Shown here: positions 44,760 to 54,404 of the stretch, piece after piece | How the letters are laid out: every line of letters begins with the position of its first letter | Numbering within the stretch: position 1 is the first letter of the stretch | DNA from: an uncultured Oscillospiraceae bacterium | Lineage (GTDB): Bacteria; Bacillota; Clostridia; Oscillospirales; Acutalibacteraceae | DNA length: 64,000 nt | NCBI GenBank assembly: GCA_900539425.1 | Contig: UQBX01000001.1 | Span: 62,001 to 126,000, forward strand | Reading direction: 5' to 3' | The notes under the pieces: model-generated | Databases searched by the model: none | What the model was told of the DNA's origin: nothing | The model's input: only the letters and a program-made list of their open reading frames with translations | Translations under genes and position numbers: made by a program

Positions 44760-46815
44760 ATGTCTATTCCTGAAGAACAAAAAATCAAGCTTGAAAGTAT
44801 GCAAATTAAGGGTATACGAGCTATGATTTGGCAAAACATTGAAAAAGATAATATTGAATCTCGCTTACTTCAAATAAAGAATCAAAACTACACAAACGAT
44901 CTTCATAAATTGGTAAATTCTCAAAGCAGAGCTGTTTTAATTGAACTAATTGAGAGGTCACCAGAAATAAGTGCACAAACAATTGATACAGCATACGAGA
45001 AATATAGATATGGATTGAAACCCGGTTTCACTCTGTTTTGGGCTAAGCGAAGTAATGATACTGCTTTTGACAAAGATTCTTTGGAAACCAAAATCAAAGA
45101 ATTTATATCAACCCAAAAATATAAGGAAGATGATAAGTACAAAAATCTTGAGTTTATATCAATAATTGAGTTTGGTGGTACATACGAAATTTCGTTATCG
45201 TATCTACAAAAATTCAACTATATTAACGAAGAAGGTGAATTCACATATATCTATATGATGAAGGAATGTTTTGCTTGGGTTGGAATTGATAAGAATTTTA
45301 TTGCAATCAATAATATGCCCGAAGTTTTAATGAATGCTTTAAAACGATTCTTCAGCAAACTTTATTCAGCAGATATTACAAACATAAAAATCACAAGTAA
45401 GTTGTTAGAAAAAGTATTCCCAAGTGAAAAAACCAAACGTGTTACACGGCATAATGCTAATCCACCTGAAAATCAATTAGAAAAGATTATATTTGCAGAT
45501 CAAAATTTAGGCGATAAAAAAGATTGTATTCCTGATGGATATGAAAATTATGATATAACTAATACTCAATACATTGAAGACATTGACGAGAACTCAACTG
45601 GAACCTTAGGTGTTAATTGTAATAAAGGTAAAATGTACTTATCCAAAAGTTTAACTTCATCACAATTTAGAACATGGAGCATTAGAAGAATTGATGATAT
45701 AATATCTTTCTTTCAAAACTCATCTGATGTCACATTAGAAACCGTATCAGGATTTAATATGTTTTCATCATCTTCTTGGGATGGTACTAAGCAATCTTCT
45801 ATACCTATTTTGAACGAAATAGCTCTTGCTATAATTACCTGCAAAAAATCAAATATTGATTCTTATCCTGTCTCTTTCGATCTATATAAGGCTTATGTTG
45901 AGTTAAGCAGCAAATTTTATGCGAAAGTATATTGCTTGTGTGAGACTTGCGAAGAACCATCTATTCCTAGTTGTCCAGATTGTGGAGGCACACATTTTAC
46001 TATAACAAAAAAGGCTCCACCGAAGATTATATGTAGTGATTGCGGAAAAGCTCAAAGCGGTCCTTTTGTTTTTGGTTGTGAAAACGGACATATAAATACA
46101 CTAGCAGATATTAATGATGCTATTTCGTTAATTGCAACAGATGATTTTACTGAACAACTTTTAACTACAATCAAATTATATTACTCAGATATCACAATTG
46201 ATCACAATGAATATTTTGCGTTAAATAATGGCTCTTTAACAATTCTCAAAAGTCCAAATTATGAAAAATTGAAGGCTTCTGATATTCAAGAATTTTCGCC
46301 GATTGTTAATAGACAACTAACACATTCTCCTGATATGCTTGAGGCATTACTGAATCAATTAAAGGAGAAGTGTCATCATCCAACTAACGAAAAATGTAGC
46401 CATTGCAAGCACAATATTATATCTAATATAAATGATGTACAATACATACTAAAACTTTGAAGGGTATACACCGCAACCCCATCAAGGACACGAGTTCGGT
46501 GATGTATCTATGTTATTGACATACAATAGTAGAAATATGACATTTTTAGGCGCTGCAAAATCAGTAAATCAACGCACTCCCAAAATTACAAAGTCAAGTA
46601 ATACTGGTAGAGAAATTATACAGCAAGTTATTGATGCCTTTAACGATAACCGAGCTGAAATTATTGGTGTAATTTATCCTGATATAATCGATGATCAACT
46701 TAAATATTTACTATTTCACGAAGCAAAAATCCATAATAAAAAGATCGTAATTTTAGATAAGGAATTTATGCTTCATCTTTTGGACAAGTACCTAGCTGAT
46801 AAAAATCTAAAGTAA
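44760..46815 (+). pseudogene. Zinc-ribbon protein with Mrr-like end, frameshifted near 46,458
   Basis: The first frame (566 codons, ATG 44760) ends at TGA 46458. The next frame continues EGYTPQPHQGHEFGDVSMLL and runs to 46815, so the ancestral protein was about 685 residues. It contains two zinc ribbons (CETCEE, CPDCGG, CSDCGK near residue 400), and a further Cys cluster (CHH, CSHCKH). The end, with IIGVIYPDIID and VILDKEFMLHLLDKYL, resembles the core of Mrr-type restriction nucleases; however, a clear E-x-K is lacking. Frame loss may make it inactive. It forms the last gene of the restriction cluster. Confidence 0.65.
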
Positions 46816-47440
46816 AAACACAACCAAAATGGATGCAGGTTGTGCATCCACAATTATGTCCTATGTGCGAATTATTTTTTACAATTATATCATTTGCTCT
46901 ACTTCGAATATTATTCATCCTCCTTACCCAATTTCCTTTAAGGAATCTTCAAAGGGTATTTCGGTTGATATGAAAGAATCGTAGGTAAAATTTGCACCTA
47001 GACGAAAACCCATAATAAAGTTATCAAGAATGGATTCGCAGTTGACAATACTTCAAAGCCGAAAAATCATTTTTTCGTTTCATCGGTCAGAGCGTTGGTG
47101 TGAAATTCTTCATTTTTCATTAAGATTTCTACATGCTTCTGCACCGTCTTGTTTTTGCTTCGTACTTCGCACCTGCGTGTAGATATTGCCGTATTAAAAC
47201 TCTTCGATAAATCGTGGCATAATAATGGCCCTGCTTTTCGATTACAGTTTAGCAAAACCCATAGACCCGTGCGAGTGTGCGAAAATCCAAATCGCACATT
47301 ATTCATTTATTGACTTTGTGTGATGTACTATGTATAATACAAGTGTAGGTTATGTTAAATTTGAAGTAGTTTGTATGACGGAGCGACGAGAAATCCGAAA
47401 AAAAAACAAATGAACCAAAACTTCTACAATTTTAAAACAT
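46816..47440. other. Gene-poor region with a decayed gene
   Basis: Apart from the DUF6809-like remnant listed next, no gene was seen. There are AT-rich tracts and several short inverted repeats. Confidence 0.45.
46924..47220 (-). pseudogene. DUF6809-like gene remnant
   Basis: Read on the minus strand from CAT at 47218-47220, MPRFIEEF is followed after a stop by YGNIYTQVRSTKQKQDGAEAC, and later a shifted frame reads DNFIMGFRLGANFTYDSFIS. This order (IEEFYYGNI near the start and GFRLGxxFxxDxF near the end, about 95 codons) is typical of a small clostridial protein family known as DUF6809. At least two frameshifts or stops make it a pseudogene. Confidence 0.5.
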
Positions 47441-47464
47441 GTAATTCCTAGATACTATCAACAT

Positions 47465-47678
47465 CGATTAAAATTCTCGTTACGCCGTTGAGAACCCACA
47501 AGATAGGCTCCGGAGATTATCCTCTCCTTTGAGGTGAGCCCAGTTGCTGTATCGAAGCTTTACACCATACTTCTCTTAGACAGTCCTTTAGGTGACCGTC
47601 TTGGTTGTTATGCGTGTAAAGTGCCAATTCGGACAGATTGAGACCATACACGCATAATGTGTATGGTTTTATTTTTGT
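47465..47678 (+). ncRNA. Candidate structured RNA with terminator, upstream of the HNH gene
   Basis: This GC-richer island in AT-rich DNA shows several paired segments: TTCTC with GAGAA (about 47471-47492), GGAGA with TCTCC, AGAC with GTCT, and a long-range CTTTACAC with GTGTAAAG supported by flanking CGAA with TTCG. It ends in a strong terminator, CCATACAC with GTGTATGG followed by TTTTATTTTT. The HNH gene begins about 20 bases later. This is either a stand-alone small RNA or a regulatory leader. It was not recognised as a known class. Confidence 0.55.
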
Positions 47679-47698
47679 CCGGATTGGAGGTGAAAGTA

Positions 47699-48040
47699 AT
47701 GAAAATCAATAAATACAACGCTCTGCGATTTTGGGAAGAATGTTTCGGCAGCAAACAGTTTGCAGAAGATTTTCACGGGAATTTAATGTGTAAATACGGA
47801 TATGGTAACAATACCTTCTTTGTAAACTATTATGGGCGGAAAATATATTGTGGGTGGAATATTCATCATATATTGCCGTCAGCTTGCGGGGGGACAAACT
47901 CGAAAAGCAATTTACTCTGCACTAATATAGCAACGAATGAAGAAGCTGCTGACAGAATCACCTTTTGGATTGACGAATCACTGTATCAAGTTAAAAGGAT
48001 ATACGGAACAAGTGATCACGAAATCATTAGAATTGAGTAA
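47699..48040 (+). CDS. HNH endonuclease
   Basis: ATG 47699 follows a GGAGGTG site; the in-frame extension upstream crosses the terminator of the RNA candidate. The 113-residue protein has the HNH signature IHHILPSACGGTNSKSNLLCTNIATNEEAADR, with paired His residues and the Asn. The N-terminal region includes aromatic residues and a short beta hairpin (YGGKIYCGW-like). Small free-standing HNH proteins act in restriction, homing or phage DNA processing. A 59-codon gene follows twelve bases later. Confidence 0.78.
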   Translation: MKINKYNALRFWEECFGSKQFAEDFHGNLMCKYGYGNNTFFVNYYGRKIYCGWNIHHILPSACGGTNSKSNLLCTNIATNEEAADRITFWIDESLYQVKRIYGTSDHEIIRIE

Positions 48041-48052
48041 GGAGTTTCAATT

Positions 48053-48232
48053 ATGGTAAAACACTTTTTTGACTACGATGACGGAGTTTTTGCTCATACA
48101 ATGTCAGACAATATGGCAATTGACTCTGACGGAGATTTGCTGATGCGTATGGGAGATAATATGGCAATGGATATGGATTGGGGTGAATTACATATCATAT
48201 CCGGTTGGTCGGATGACGAAGATGATGACTAA
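48053..48232 (+). CDS. Small acidic protein (59 residues)
   Basis: ATG 48053 lies after AAGGAG, 12 bases past the HNH stop. The 59-residue product has a repetitive, strongly acidic pattern: FDYDDGVFAHTMSDNMAID, then a second MGDNMAMDMDWGELHI unit and a C-terminal DDEDDD tail. Met, Asp and Asn are enriched. The sequence is non-random and the gene has its own terminator downstream, so it is probably real. Function unknown; an inhibitor or DNA-mimic of the adjacent HNH protein is conceivable but not shown. Confidence 0.65.
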   Translation: MVKHFFDYDDGVFAHTMSDNMAIDSDGDLLMRMGDNMAMDMDWGELHIISGWSDDEDDD

Positions 48233-48278
48233 TTGACACCAACACTTATTATTTTATAATTGAAACTAATAAATAACA

Positions 48279-48312
48279 AATAAAAAGGGAATCAAACGAT
48301 TCCCTTTTAATT
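48279..48312 (+). terminator. Terminator after the HNH pair
   Basis: AAAAGGGAATC and GATTCCCTTTT arms with an AAAC loop. Confidence 0.9.
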
Positions 48313-48317
48313 ATCTG

Positions 48318-48566
48318 TTAATTTGTCTGACATCTGTAATACAAAATGCTTTCTGTGCCTGTATCATCCCAATAATAACGAACTATTGTACAGCTGTTGG
48401 ATTTGAAACCAATAATTCCATCTGCCTTCATATCATTAATGATTATTTTATAATCCCTTATGTTAAAGGAAATTTGCCAAGTGAATCCGTTTTCTGATTT
48501 CTGTTCATTGGTGGCAAAATCTTGATTTGCTCCACAATTTATAATTTGCAAACATATTTTCAACAA
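48318..48566 (-). pseudogene. Truncated copy of the lipoprotein-type gene at 60.5 kb
   Basis: The 82-codon frame carries a C-terminal domain (NGFTWQISFNIRDYKIIINDMKADGIIGF, then RYYWDDTGTESILYYRC) that matches the 3' part of the gene at 60538-61269 almost residue for residue. The N-terminal signal and low-complexity region are absent. A shifted frame upstream (TWVVENMFANYKL) continues the similarity. It is therefore a truncated, frameshifted copy. Confidence 0.65.
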
Positions 48567-48620
48567 CCCAAGTCTAACATATAACGCTTTTTTGTAATTA
48601 ATGAATTCGTAATTTGATTT

Positions 48621-49520
48621 TTAATATTTAAAACTAACATTATTTCTCGGATGCTTATTTTTGAGAATATGTCTTATTTTATTAGTACTAATATGACTGT
48701 AGATCTGCGTTGTAGTAATTGAGCTGTGGCCGAGAAGTTGCTGTATGTATTGTATGTCCACATCTTCATTATGGAGTTCGGTTGCAAAGGTGTGTCTGAA
48801 CATATGAGGCGTAATATGCAACGGAACTTTTGCAGCTTTTGAATAATCATTTATCATATTTCGAATTGACTGCTCTGAAAGGCGTTTGCCCAAACGATTA
48901 ACAAATACATATTCATTTTTCTCACGAAGAGATAAATAATCGTTCAAAATTTTTAAAACATCATCATTCGTAATGCACATTGCTCTTTCTTTCGAGCCCT
49001 TTCCAAATATACGGATATTTCCGGATGATAGGTCTATGTCTTCTACTTTCAAATGGCTTAATTCTGACACTCGCATTCCTGTAGAAAACAGTAATTCAAT
49101 AATCGCAATATTCCTTAAACGAATCTCCTTTTGATATTTTGATGATGAAGCATTATAGAAGTCGTATGAATATCTAAGAATTTTGTTTATGTAATCCAAA
49201 GGAATGGTTCTAGGCAATGTAACTGGCTCTTTATATTTCAATAGAATTTTATGGAATGGATTGTAATCTATTATATTTTCAATCTCAAGATAATGATAAA
49301 AAGCTTTGATGCAAGCTATTTTTCGTTTTGCCGTTTTAGGTTTATACTGGCTATGCAGCAACTGAATATATTCAACCAGATCATTTTTGGACAGGTAATC
49401 CTTGTCAATCATAAATTCTTCGAACTGTTTAAAGTCAATTTTATAGGCTTTCAAGGTTAATTCACTCAAGCCTTTAGATTTTTCGCACACATATATGTAT
49501 TTTGCTATTTCTTCTTTCAT
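48621..49520 (-). CDS. Xer-type tyrosine recombinase
   Basis: The 299-residue protein starts at ATG 49518-49520 after GAGGAGG. An N-terminal SAM-like domain (ELTLKAYKIDFKQFEEFM) is followed by the catalytic domain with Arg in GMRVSELSHL, the beta-hairpin Lys in GKGSKERAMCI, HMFRHTFATELH, LLGHSSITTTQIYSH with the nucleophile Tyr. All catalytic residues are intact, unlike the two other recombinases of the element. It lies 133 bases from an inverted repeat with a Xer-like core and is the natural candidate to act on it. Confidence 0.92.
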   Translation of the reverse strand: MKEEIAKYIYVCEKSKGLSELTLKAYKIDFKQFEEFMIDKDYLSKNDLVEYIQLLHSQYKPKTAKRKIACIKAFYHYLEIENIIDYNPFHKILLKYKEPVTLPRTIPLDYINKILRYSYDFYNASSSKYQKEIRLRNIAIIELLFSTGMRVSELSHLKVEDIDLSSGNIRIFGKGSKERAMCITNDDVLKILNDYLSLREKNEYVFVNRLGKRLSEQSIRNMINDYSKAAKVPLHITPHMFRHTFATELHNEDVDIQYIQQLLGHSSITTTQIYSHISTNKIRHILKNKHPRNNVSFKY

Positions 49521-49633
49521 TTTAATATCCTCCTCTTTCCAAGGATATTTTATATTTGTTTACATAATTTGTGTAGTAAAAGTTTGTTTTCCGTTGAAAT
49601 AATCATAATTTTGTGGTAAATTAAAAATATAAG

Positions 49634-49642
49634 TGTTATAAT
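49634..49642 (+). promoter_or_regulatory. Extended -10 promoter outside the left inverted repeat
   Basis: TGTTATAAT (49634-49642) is a perfect extended -10 (TGnTATAAT). No -35 box is obvious. Transcription would start near 49649, just before the left repeat, and read into the STAND gene. Confidence 0.6.
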
Positions 49643-49652
49643 ATGTAAAAAA

Positions 49653-49675
49653 AATAAAGGATAACTAATAATTAT
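49653..49675 (+). repeat. Left copy of a 23-bp inverted repeat (Xer-like core)
   Basis: An exact 23-base match, in inverted orientation, to 54405-54427. The core is GGATAA, CTAATAA, TTAT: an ATAA-N7-TTAT arrangement like Xer/dif recombination sites. Confidence 0.85.
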
Positions 49676-49689
49676 TTTCAGGAGTTAAT

Positions 49690-52176
49690 ATGGAAGTACA
49701 ACAATTATTTGAATTCCCATTTGTAGATAGAATAAATGAAACAGAATTAGTAAATAATTTTTTTAATCAAAATGATGTTAATATTTTATGGGTGAACGGA
49801 AAAAGTGGAACTGGTAAATCAACTTTCATTAAAAGAATTCTGCATAGCAATACAAATATAGACCAAGCAGCGTATGTTTGCTTTAATCCAGACTCAGAAA
49901 ATAACACCTGTTGTATTCAACAAGTAATAGAAGCGTTAGAACCTTTGACCAACAATAAATTTAATCAATTCATTAAAAACAACTATTCATCTTTATTTGA
50001 TGTCACTAAACAAGTAACAACAGCTTTAACATCAATAATGGGTTTAAACTTATCTTGGTTTTTTAATTTGATTTTTGATACAGCTAATCAACTTGTATCA
50101 TATAAACAAGAGCATGAAAGCCTTTCAAAAGTTGTTATCAAATATATCGAATCAATATCTAAAAAGCAAAGTATATGTTTAGTGATCGACAATTTCATGT
50201 ATTGTGATAATGCGTCACTTGATTTATTACTTAGTGTAGTCAAAAACATAAATGATAATAAAAATGTTAAACTTATCTTGTTAACAACAACAGAATTTTT
50301 AACTAAGAAAAGAGAAATTCAAATTTTTCTTACAGAAGGCATACGCTCTAAATTTATTGAACTGAAAGAGTTTGAAAAATTCGAATTTATATTACAAATC
50401 TTGATTCATTCATTCGATTTAGACAAAAATGAAATTTCAATTGTTAAGGATTTATTTAATATTTGTTCTAATACGCCGGAAACCTTAAAATTAATGTTAA
50501 GAAATCTATTTCTAAGCGATTCAATCAAATTTGATTCTTATTCTCAAAAAGCTAAATTTAAAAAAAATGCTATTCATGATTATTTATTGAATCAAATTTC
50601 TGTTGCCGGAAAGAAAGATAATATTGACTTTGATAATTTCACTACAATTGACCAAGTAATCTTACAAATAATATTAATACTCGAATCGGTATTGCCTCTA
50701 GAAAATTTAATAGAGTGTACCAAACTAGTTAATAAAAATTTATTTGGAAATGAATTGTCGTATGAGATATACAATAGAATATTGGTTTTAGAACAGATTC
50801 ATATTATTAAAAATGAGCAGTCACGAATCGCGATTTATCATGATTTAATGTATTATGCTCTATCAGATCACTTCAAAAACAGCTTAATTGAGAAACAACT
50901 TAGTTTTATTATTTTAAAATATATATCTGATTTGAATAATGATGAAAGAACTTTCGTCTTAAATAATAAAGCAGATTATTTCATTGCTAAATTGAGTTTT
51001 TTGTCCAATAAAAATGATTGGAAAAATATTGTTTTCAAATATTTTAATAATTTGTTCAACAAGAATGAAATTTATGAAGCAAAAATGGGCTTTGATTGGT
51101 TGCAAACATACTTGTTTGAATTACCAATAGAACAACAAATCACAATTGCCACTTGCTATTACGAGTGTGGAGAATATAATAATGCATTAACAATTATAAA
51201 TCACATTGAGAGACATGATTTGGAACAATTAGACAACATTTCGTTCGATTATTATTATCTCAAAGGTAAAATTGAAAATGTATTAATGGATAAATTGGAA
51301 TCAGTAAAATCCCTAAAAAAAGCCTACAGTCTTTCAAATACATTAGATCAAAAGATTCTTGCATTGAATATGCAGCAATTAGTTCTTGTTGAAATCTTTG
51401 GTAAAAAAGAAGAAGCAAAAGAAATTTTTGATTTTGCTTGTGAATTGGTAGAATCAAATAAACATTACTCATTAATAACATGTCACTTACTAAGAAACTG
51501 TATGAATTTTTATAAACATGAAGATTCAAAATGGTATTATGATACTGCTAAAAACATTGCCGAAACTTATAACAGCAATGTTGATTTGGCCTTTGTTTTA
51601 AACAATAAAGCTTTTGTAGATTTAAAAAATGGAAAAATTGAGAATATATATAATCATTTTTTAGAATCTAAAGAAATTTTAGAGACGACAAAAATTCATG
51701 AAACAGCATATCCTTTGGTAAATATGGCATTGTGTAACATGTTTTCCGATAATTTTGAAAGTGCAAAAGAACTATTATTGGAAGCTTTAATTTGGAACCG
51801 CTCACCCTACCTTAAATATGTAATTAATACACATCTTGCGACTTGTTATTTTCACCTAGGAGAATGCGAAGATTATGAACGTATATCTAAAAGTTTATAT
51901 TCTACATTATTTAAAGGTGATATAATTGACGGGACCATTATTAGAAAGATTTCCATAAATCTTGCACTTCTATTTATTGAGAATAATGATATAAATAAAG
52001 CAAGTATGTGCCTAGATTATGCTAAAAACTATGTAAATGGAACAAGTAGTGAATACAGATTTAATAAAATATACGCTTCTATACATAATGAAAAGTTTTC
52101 TGATACTTGCCCATATTGCGAATATTATTCTACTTTAAAGTTCGAACCATGGGGAGTTACTTTAAGTCACGATTAA
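49690..52176 (+). CDS. STAND-type P-loop NTPase with TPR-like repeats
   Basis: The 828-residue protein begins at ATG 49690 after CAGGAG. Walker A GKSGTGKST lies at residues 37-45 and a Walker B-like SICLVIDNF near 175, followed by a helical region to about 400, as in AAA_16/STAND proteins. From about 460 to 800 it has repeated helical hairpins of TPR type (CYYECGEYNNALTIINHI and others). The C-terminal end has CPYCEYYSTLKFEPWGVTLSHD. No DNA-binding domain is visible. It converges on and overlaps the ATP-grasp gene by 20 bases. It may be a sensor-type NTPase. Confidence 0.83.
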   Translation: MEVQQLFEFPFVDRINETELVNNFFNQNDVNILWVNGKSGTGKSTFIKRILHSNTNIDQAAYVCFNPDSENNTCCIQQVIEALEPLTNNKFNQFIKNNYSSLFDVTKQVTTALTSIMGLNLSWFFNLIFDTANQLVSYKQEHESLSKVVIKYIESISKKQSICLVIDNFMYCDNASLDLLLSVVKNINDNKNVKLILLTTTEFLTKKREIQIFLTEGIRSKFIELKEFEKFEFILQILIHSFDLDKNEISIVKDLFNICSNTPETLKLMLRNLFLSDSIKFDSYSQKAKFKKNAIHDYLLNQISVAGKKDNIDFDNFTTIDQVILQIILILESVLPLENLIECTKLVNKNLFGNELSYEIYNRILVLEQIHIIKNEQSRIAIYHDLMYYALSDHFKNSLIEKQLSFIILKYISDLNNDERTFVLNNKADYFIAKLSFLSNKNDWKNIVFKYFNNLFNKNEIYEAKMGFDWLQTYLFELPIEQQITIATCYYECGEYNNALTIINHIERHDLEQLDNISFDYYYLKGKIENVLMDKLESVKSLKKAYSLSNTLDQKILALNMQQLVLVEIFGKKEEAKEIFDFACELVESNKHYSLITCHLLRNCMNFYKHEDSKWYYDTAKNIAETYNSNVDLAFVLNNKAFVDLKNGKIENIYNHFLESKEILETTKIHETAYPLVNMALCNMFSDNFESAKELLLEALIWNRSPYLKYVINTHLATCYFHLGECEDYERISKSLYSTLFKGDIIDGTIIRKISINLALLFIENNDINKASMCLDYAKNYVNGTSSEYRFNKIYASIHNEKFSDTCPYCEYYSTLKFEPWGVTLSHD

Positions 52177-53191
52177 TTTCAATTCTTTTAAGAAAAGTCT
52201 GAATATATTTATTGTATAGTTCCCCGAAAGATATTCCTTGAAATTTGCATATGTATCCACCTTCGGAGCCTTTATTTATGCCTGGTTGCGAATTTATTTC
52301 TATGAAATATATTTCACCATCTTTTGTAATTCTGTAATCAATTCTAGCTATTTCATTAACTTGAAAATGATTGAATATTTTAATTGAAATTTCACGAATT
52401 TTATTACATAAATCCAAGCTGAAAATCTGGTAAGCTGGATAACCTATGCGATTATTATTGGCTTTATAATTTGCATCTAACACATCAGAATCATGATATA
52501 ATTTATTATCAAATTCATATACAATCGTTTCATTGATTTTTATGTCGTCTTTATTGCCAATTATTAATGTTGTTGCTTCATATCCTGCAATATATTCCTC
52601 TGCAATTATTTCATAACCTCTTTCCAACAATTCTTGAGCTTTAAGGATAGTCTCTTGATTGCTGTACTTAATACAGTCTTGAGTAATGCCTTCTGAAGAA
52701 CCTCCAGTATTAGGTTTCAATATAATTGGAAAATGAAGTTCATTGATGTAAGATAAATCAGTAGAACATTCTATTAAAATACCTTTAGGAACCATTATGT
52801 GGAGTTCTTCTACAGCCATTTTCGAATAATGTTTATTATTCATTAATGCAACAGAAAACGGAGATGAGCCACTATATTTTAGATTTAATATTTCACATAA
52901 TACGGGAGCTTGCAACCTACTATACGATTGTGTTAACCCATCAGAAAAGTTTAAAAAATAGTATTCTTGAAGTATATCTTTTTTATTAGCAGCAGCTAAC
53001 AAAGTTTCAACTCCGCCAAAAATACTACAATTATAACCCATTTGGCATATAGCATTGTTAATTTGTTGAATTTCTTCGGCATACATATGGTCATTAAATG
53101 AGGCTTTGTTACTATTTTCGATTTCTTCAAAATTTTCTGCATAATCAGCAATTATTTTAAATTTTCTTTCTTTTTCCATATCAATCTTCAA
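52157..53191 (-). CDS. ATP-grasp ligase of the D-alanine-D-alanine ligase family
   Basis: The 344-residue protein has the Ddl-type ATP-grasp pattern: ILKPNTGGSSEGI (ATP-binding Lys and Gly loop), EIIAEEYIAGYEATTLIIG, ARIDYRITKDGEIYFIEINSQPG (metal-binding Glu and Asn, substrate-binding Arg). Such enzymes join amino acids or add one to a peptide or hydroxy acid via an acyl phosphate. The start is TTG 53191, overlapping kamA by 11 bases; ATG 53179 is an alternative. Divergence in the N-terminal region from peptidoglycan Ddl suggests a special substrate rather than cell-wall D-Ala-D-Ala. Confidence 0.85.
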   Translation of the reverse strand: MKIDMEKERKFKIIADYAENFEEIENSNKASFNDHMYAEEIQQINNAICQMGYNCSIFGGVETLLAAANKKDILQEYYFLNFSDGLTQSYSRLQAPVLCEILNLKYSGSSPFSVALMNNKHYSKMAVEELHIMVPKGILIECSTDLSYINELHFPIILKPNTGGSSEGITQDCIKYSNQETILKAQELLERGYEIIAEEYIAGYEATTLIIGNKDDIKINETIVYEFDNKLYHDSDVLDANYKANNNRIGYPAYQIFSLDLCNKIREISIKIFNHFQVNEIARIDYRITKDGEIYFIEINSQPGINKGSEGGYICKFQGISFGELYNKYIQTFLKRIEINRDLK

Positions 53192-54383
53192 CTCGTATTT
53201 CCTTGTTTTCCCATGTTTTTAATTTAAAATTACCATTTTCATCCATACCTTTTAACAGTTCATGAGATAATGCTATTTTACCAAGTCCATTTGGTGCACT
53301 GTAAACATATGTGGGAATGGCTAAACCCGATGTATTACCTCTTAACTTACTATATATTTCCAGACCACGCTTTATAGGAAACGAAAAATGTTGGGTTCCA
53401 ATAATTTTTTTAGGGTGAAATAAATAATAAGGTCTAACATATGATTGTAATAACAATTGGTTCAACAATTGTAAAGTATAATAATCATCATTTACTCCTT
53501 TTAAAAAAACGGATTGATTTCCTAGCATGATACCGCTTTTTGCGAGCATCTCACATGCAGTAATTGATTCGACTGTCAATTCGTTAGGATGATTAAATTG
53601 CGTATTTATAAATATAGGAGAATACTTTTTTAACATATTTGTTAGCTTACTCGTTATCCTTTGCGGTAGTGTTACTGGTGTTCTTGTGCCAATTCTGATT
53701 ATCTCAACCGTTTTTATATTTCTAATTTCACACAGTATTTTTTCGATTAACTCGTCCTCTAAAGTTAAAGGATCGCCACCAGTTATCAAAACATCTCTAA
53801 TTTCACTATGTTTAGCAATAAAATTTATAGATTCTTGTATTTTATTATAAGACTCACATTTATCTACGAGACCTATGTTACGACGCCTTTGACAGTGTCT
53901 GCAAAATGTTGCACAGCAATTTGTTAAGTTTAAAATTACTCTATCAGGATATCTTCTTACAATTAGACCTACTGGATTATTTCCTTGTTCATTACTTGGA
54001 TCAGATTCGCCCATTGGTACAAGCTCTTGTTCTTGCGGTACACATTGTAAATATATTGGATCACTATTATTAAACATTCTTATAAGGGATAAATAATAGG
54101 GAGTTATAGCAAATCGATAATATAAATGAACTTTTTGGATTTTTAATATTTCCTCGTCTGTAACATCAAAAAGCTTTTGTAATTGTTCCGGCGAATTTAT
54201 GCGATGCTTCATTTGCCAATGCCAATCATTCCAGTCATTAACAGTTGCATTGAAGAAATTCATAAGCCTATTTTTGACAATCGATGAAGTTTTATGTTCT
54301 AAGTAATTCTGTTTAAAATTATAAAAATCAAAAGCCATTTTACTTAATTCATCAGATCTATTTTTCGCCATATCAAAACTCAT
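53181..54383 (-). CDS. KamA-family radical SAM aminomutase
   Basis: The 400-residue protein has the cluster motif C157-x3-C161-x2-C164 (in CATFCRHCQRRR), the WNDWHWQ N-terminal motif of lysine 2,3-aminomutases, ITGGDPLTL, and the PLP Lys at 369 in NGLGKI. At two positions that bind the substrate side chain in lysine 2,3-aminomutase (Asp in QCD and Asp in VDAP), it has Lys325 (FHPKK) and Ser362 (YSAP). This suggests an acidic or other non-lysine substrate. ATG 54383 follows AGGAG. It is co-oriented and overlapped with the ATP-grasp gene. Confidence 0.88.
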   Translation of the reverse strand: MSFDMAKNRSDELSKMAFDFYNFKQNYLEHKTSSIVKNRLMNFFNATVNDWNDWHWQMKHRINSPEQLQKLFDVTDEEILKIQKVHLYYRFAITPYYLSLIRMFNNSDPIYLQCVPQEQELVPMGESDPSNEQGNNPVGLIVRRYPDRVILNLTNCCATFCRHCQRRRNIGLVDKCESYNKIQESINFIAKHSEIRDVLITGGDPLTLEDELIEKILCEIRNIKTVEIIRIGTRTPVTLPQRITSKLTNMLKKYSPIFINTQFNHPNELTVESITACEMLAKSGIMLGNQSVFLKGVNDDYYTLQLLNQLLLQSYVRPYYLFHPKKIIGTQHFSFPIKRGLEIYSKLRGNTSGLAIPTYVYSAPNGLGKIALSHELLKGMDENGNFKLKTWENKEIRVED

Positions 54384-54404
54384 TAGAATTATCTCCTATG
54401 CATT

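Noticed and set aside
41848..46815. Gabija system
   Set aside because: The OLD-like gene is present but no UvrD/GajB-type helicase is adjacent; the large helicase at 56 kb is 12 kb away with unrelated genes between.
47465..47699. HEARO/OMEGA-type RNA with IscB
   Set aside because: The HNH protein is only 113 residues and has no RuvC or PLMP domain, so it is not IscB; only a generic RNA candidate is reported.
52157..53191. Housekeeping D-alanine-D-alanine ligase
   Set aside because: It is in a mobile element, co-transcribed with kamA, and lacks close similarity outside the ATP-grasp motifs; a special-purpose ligase is more likely.
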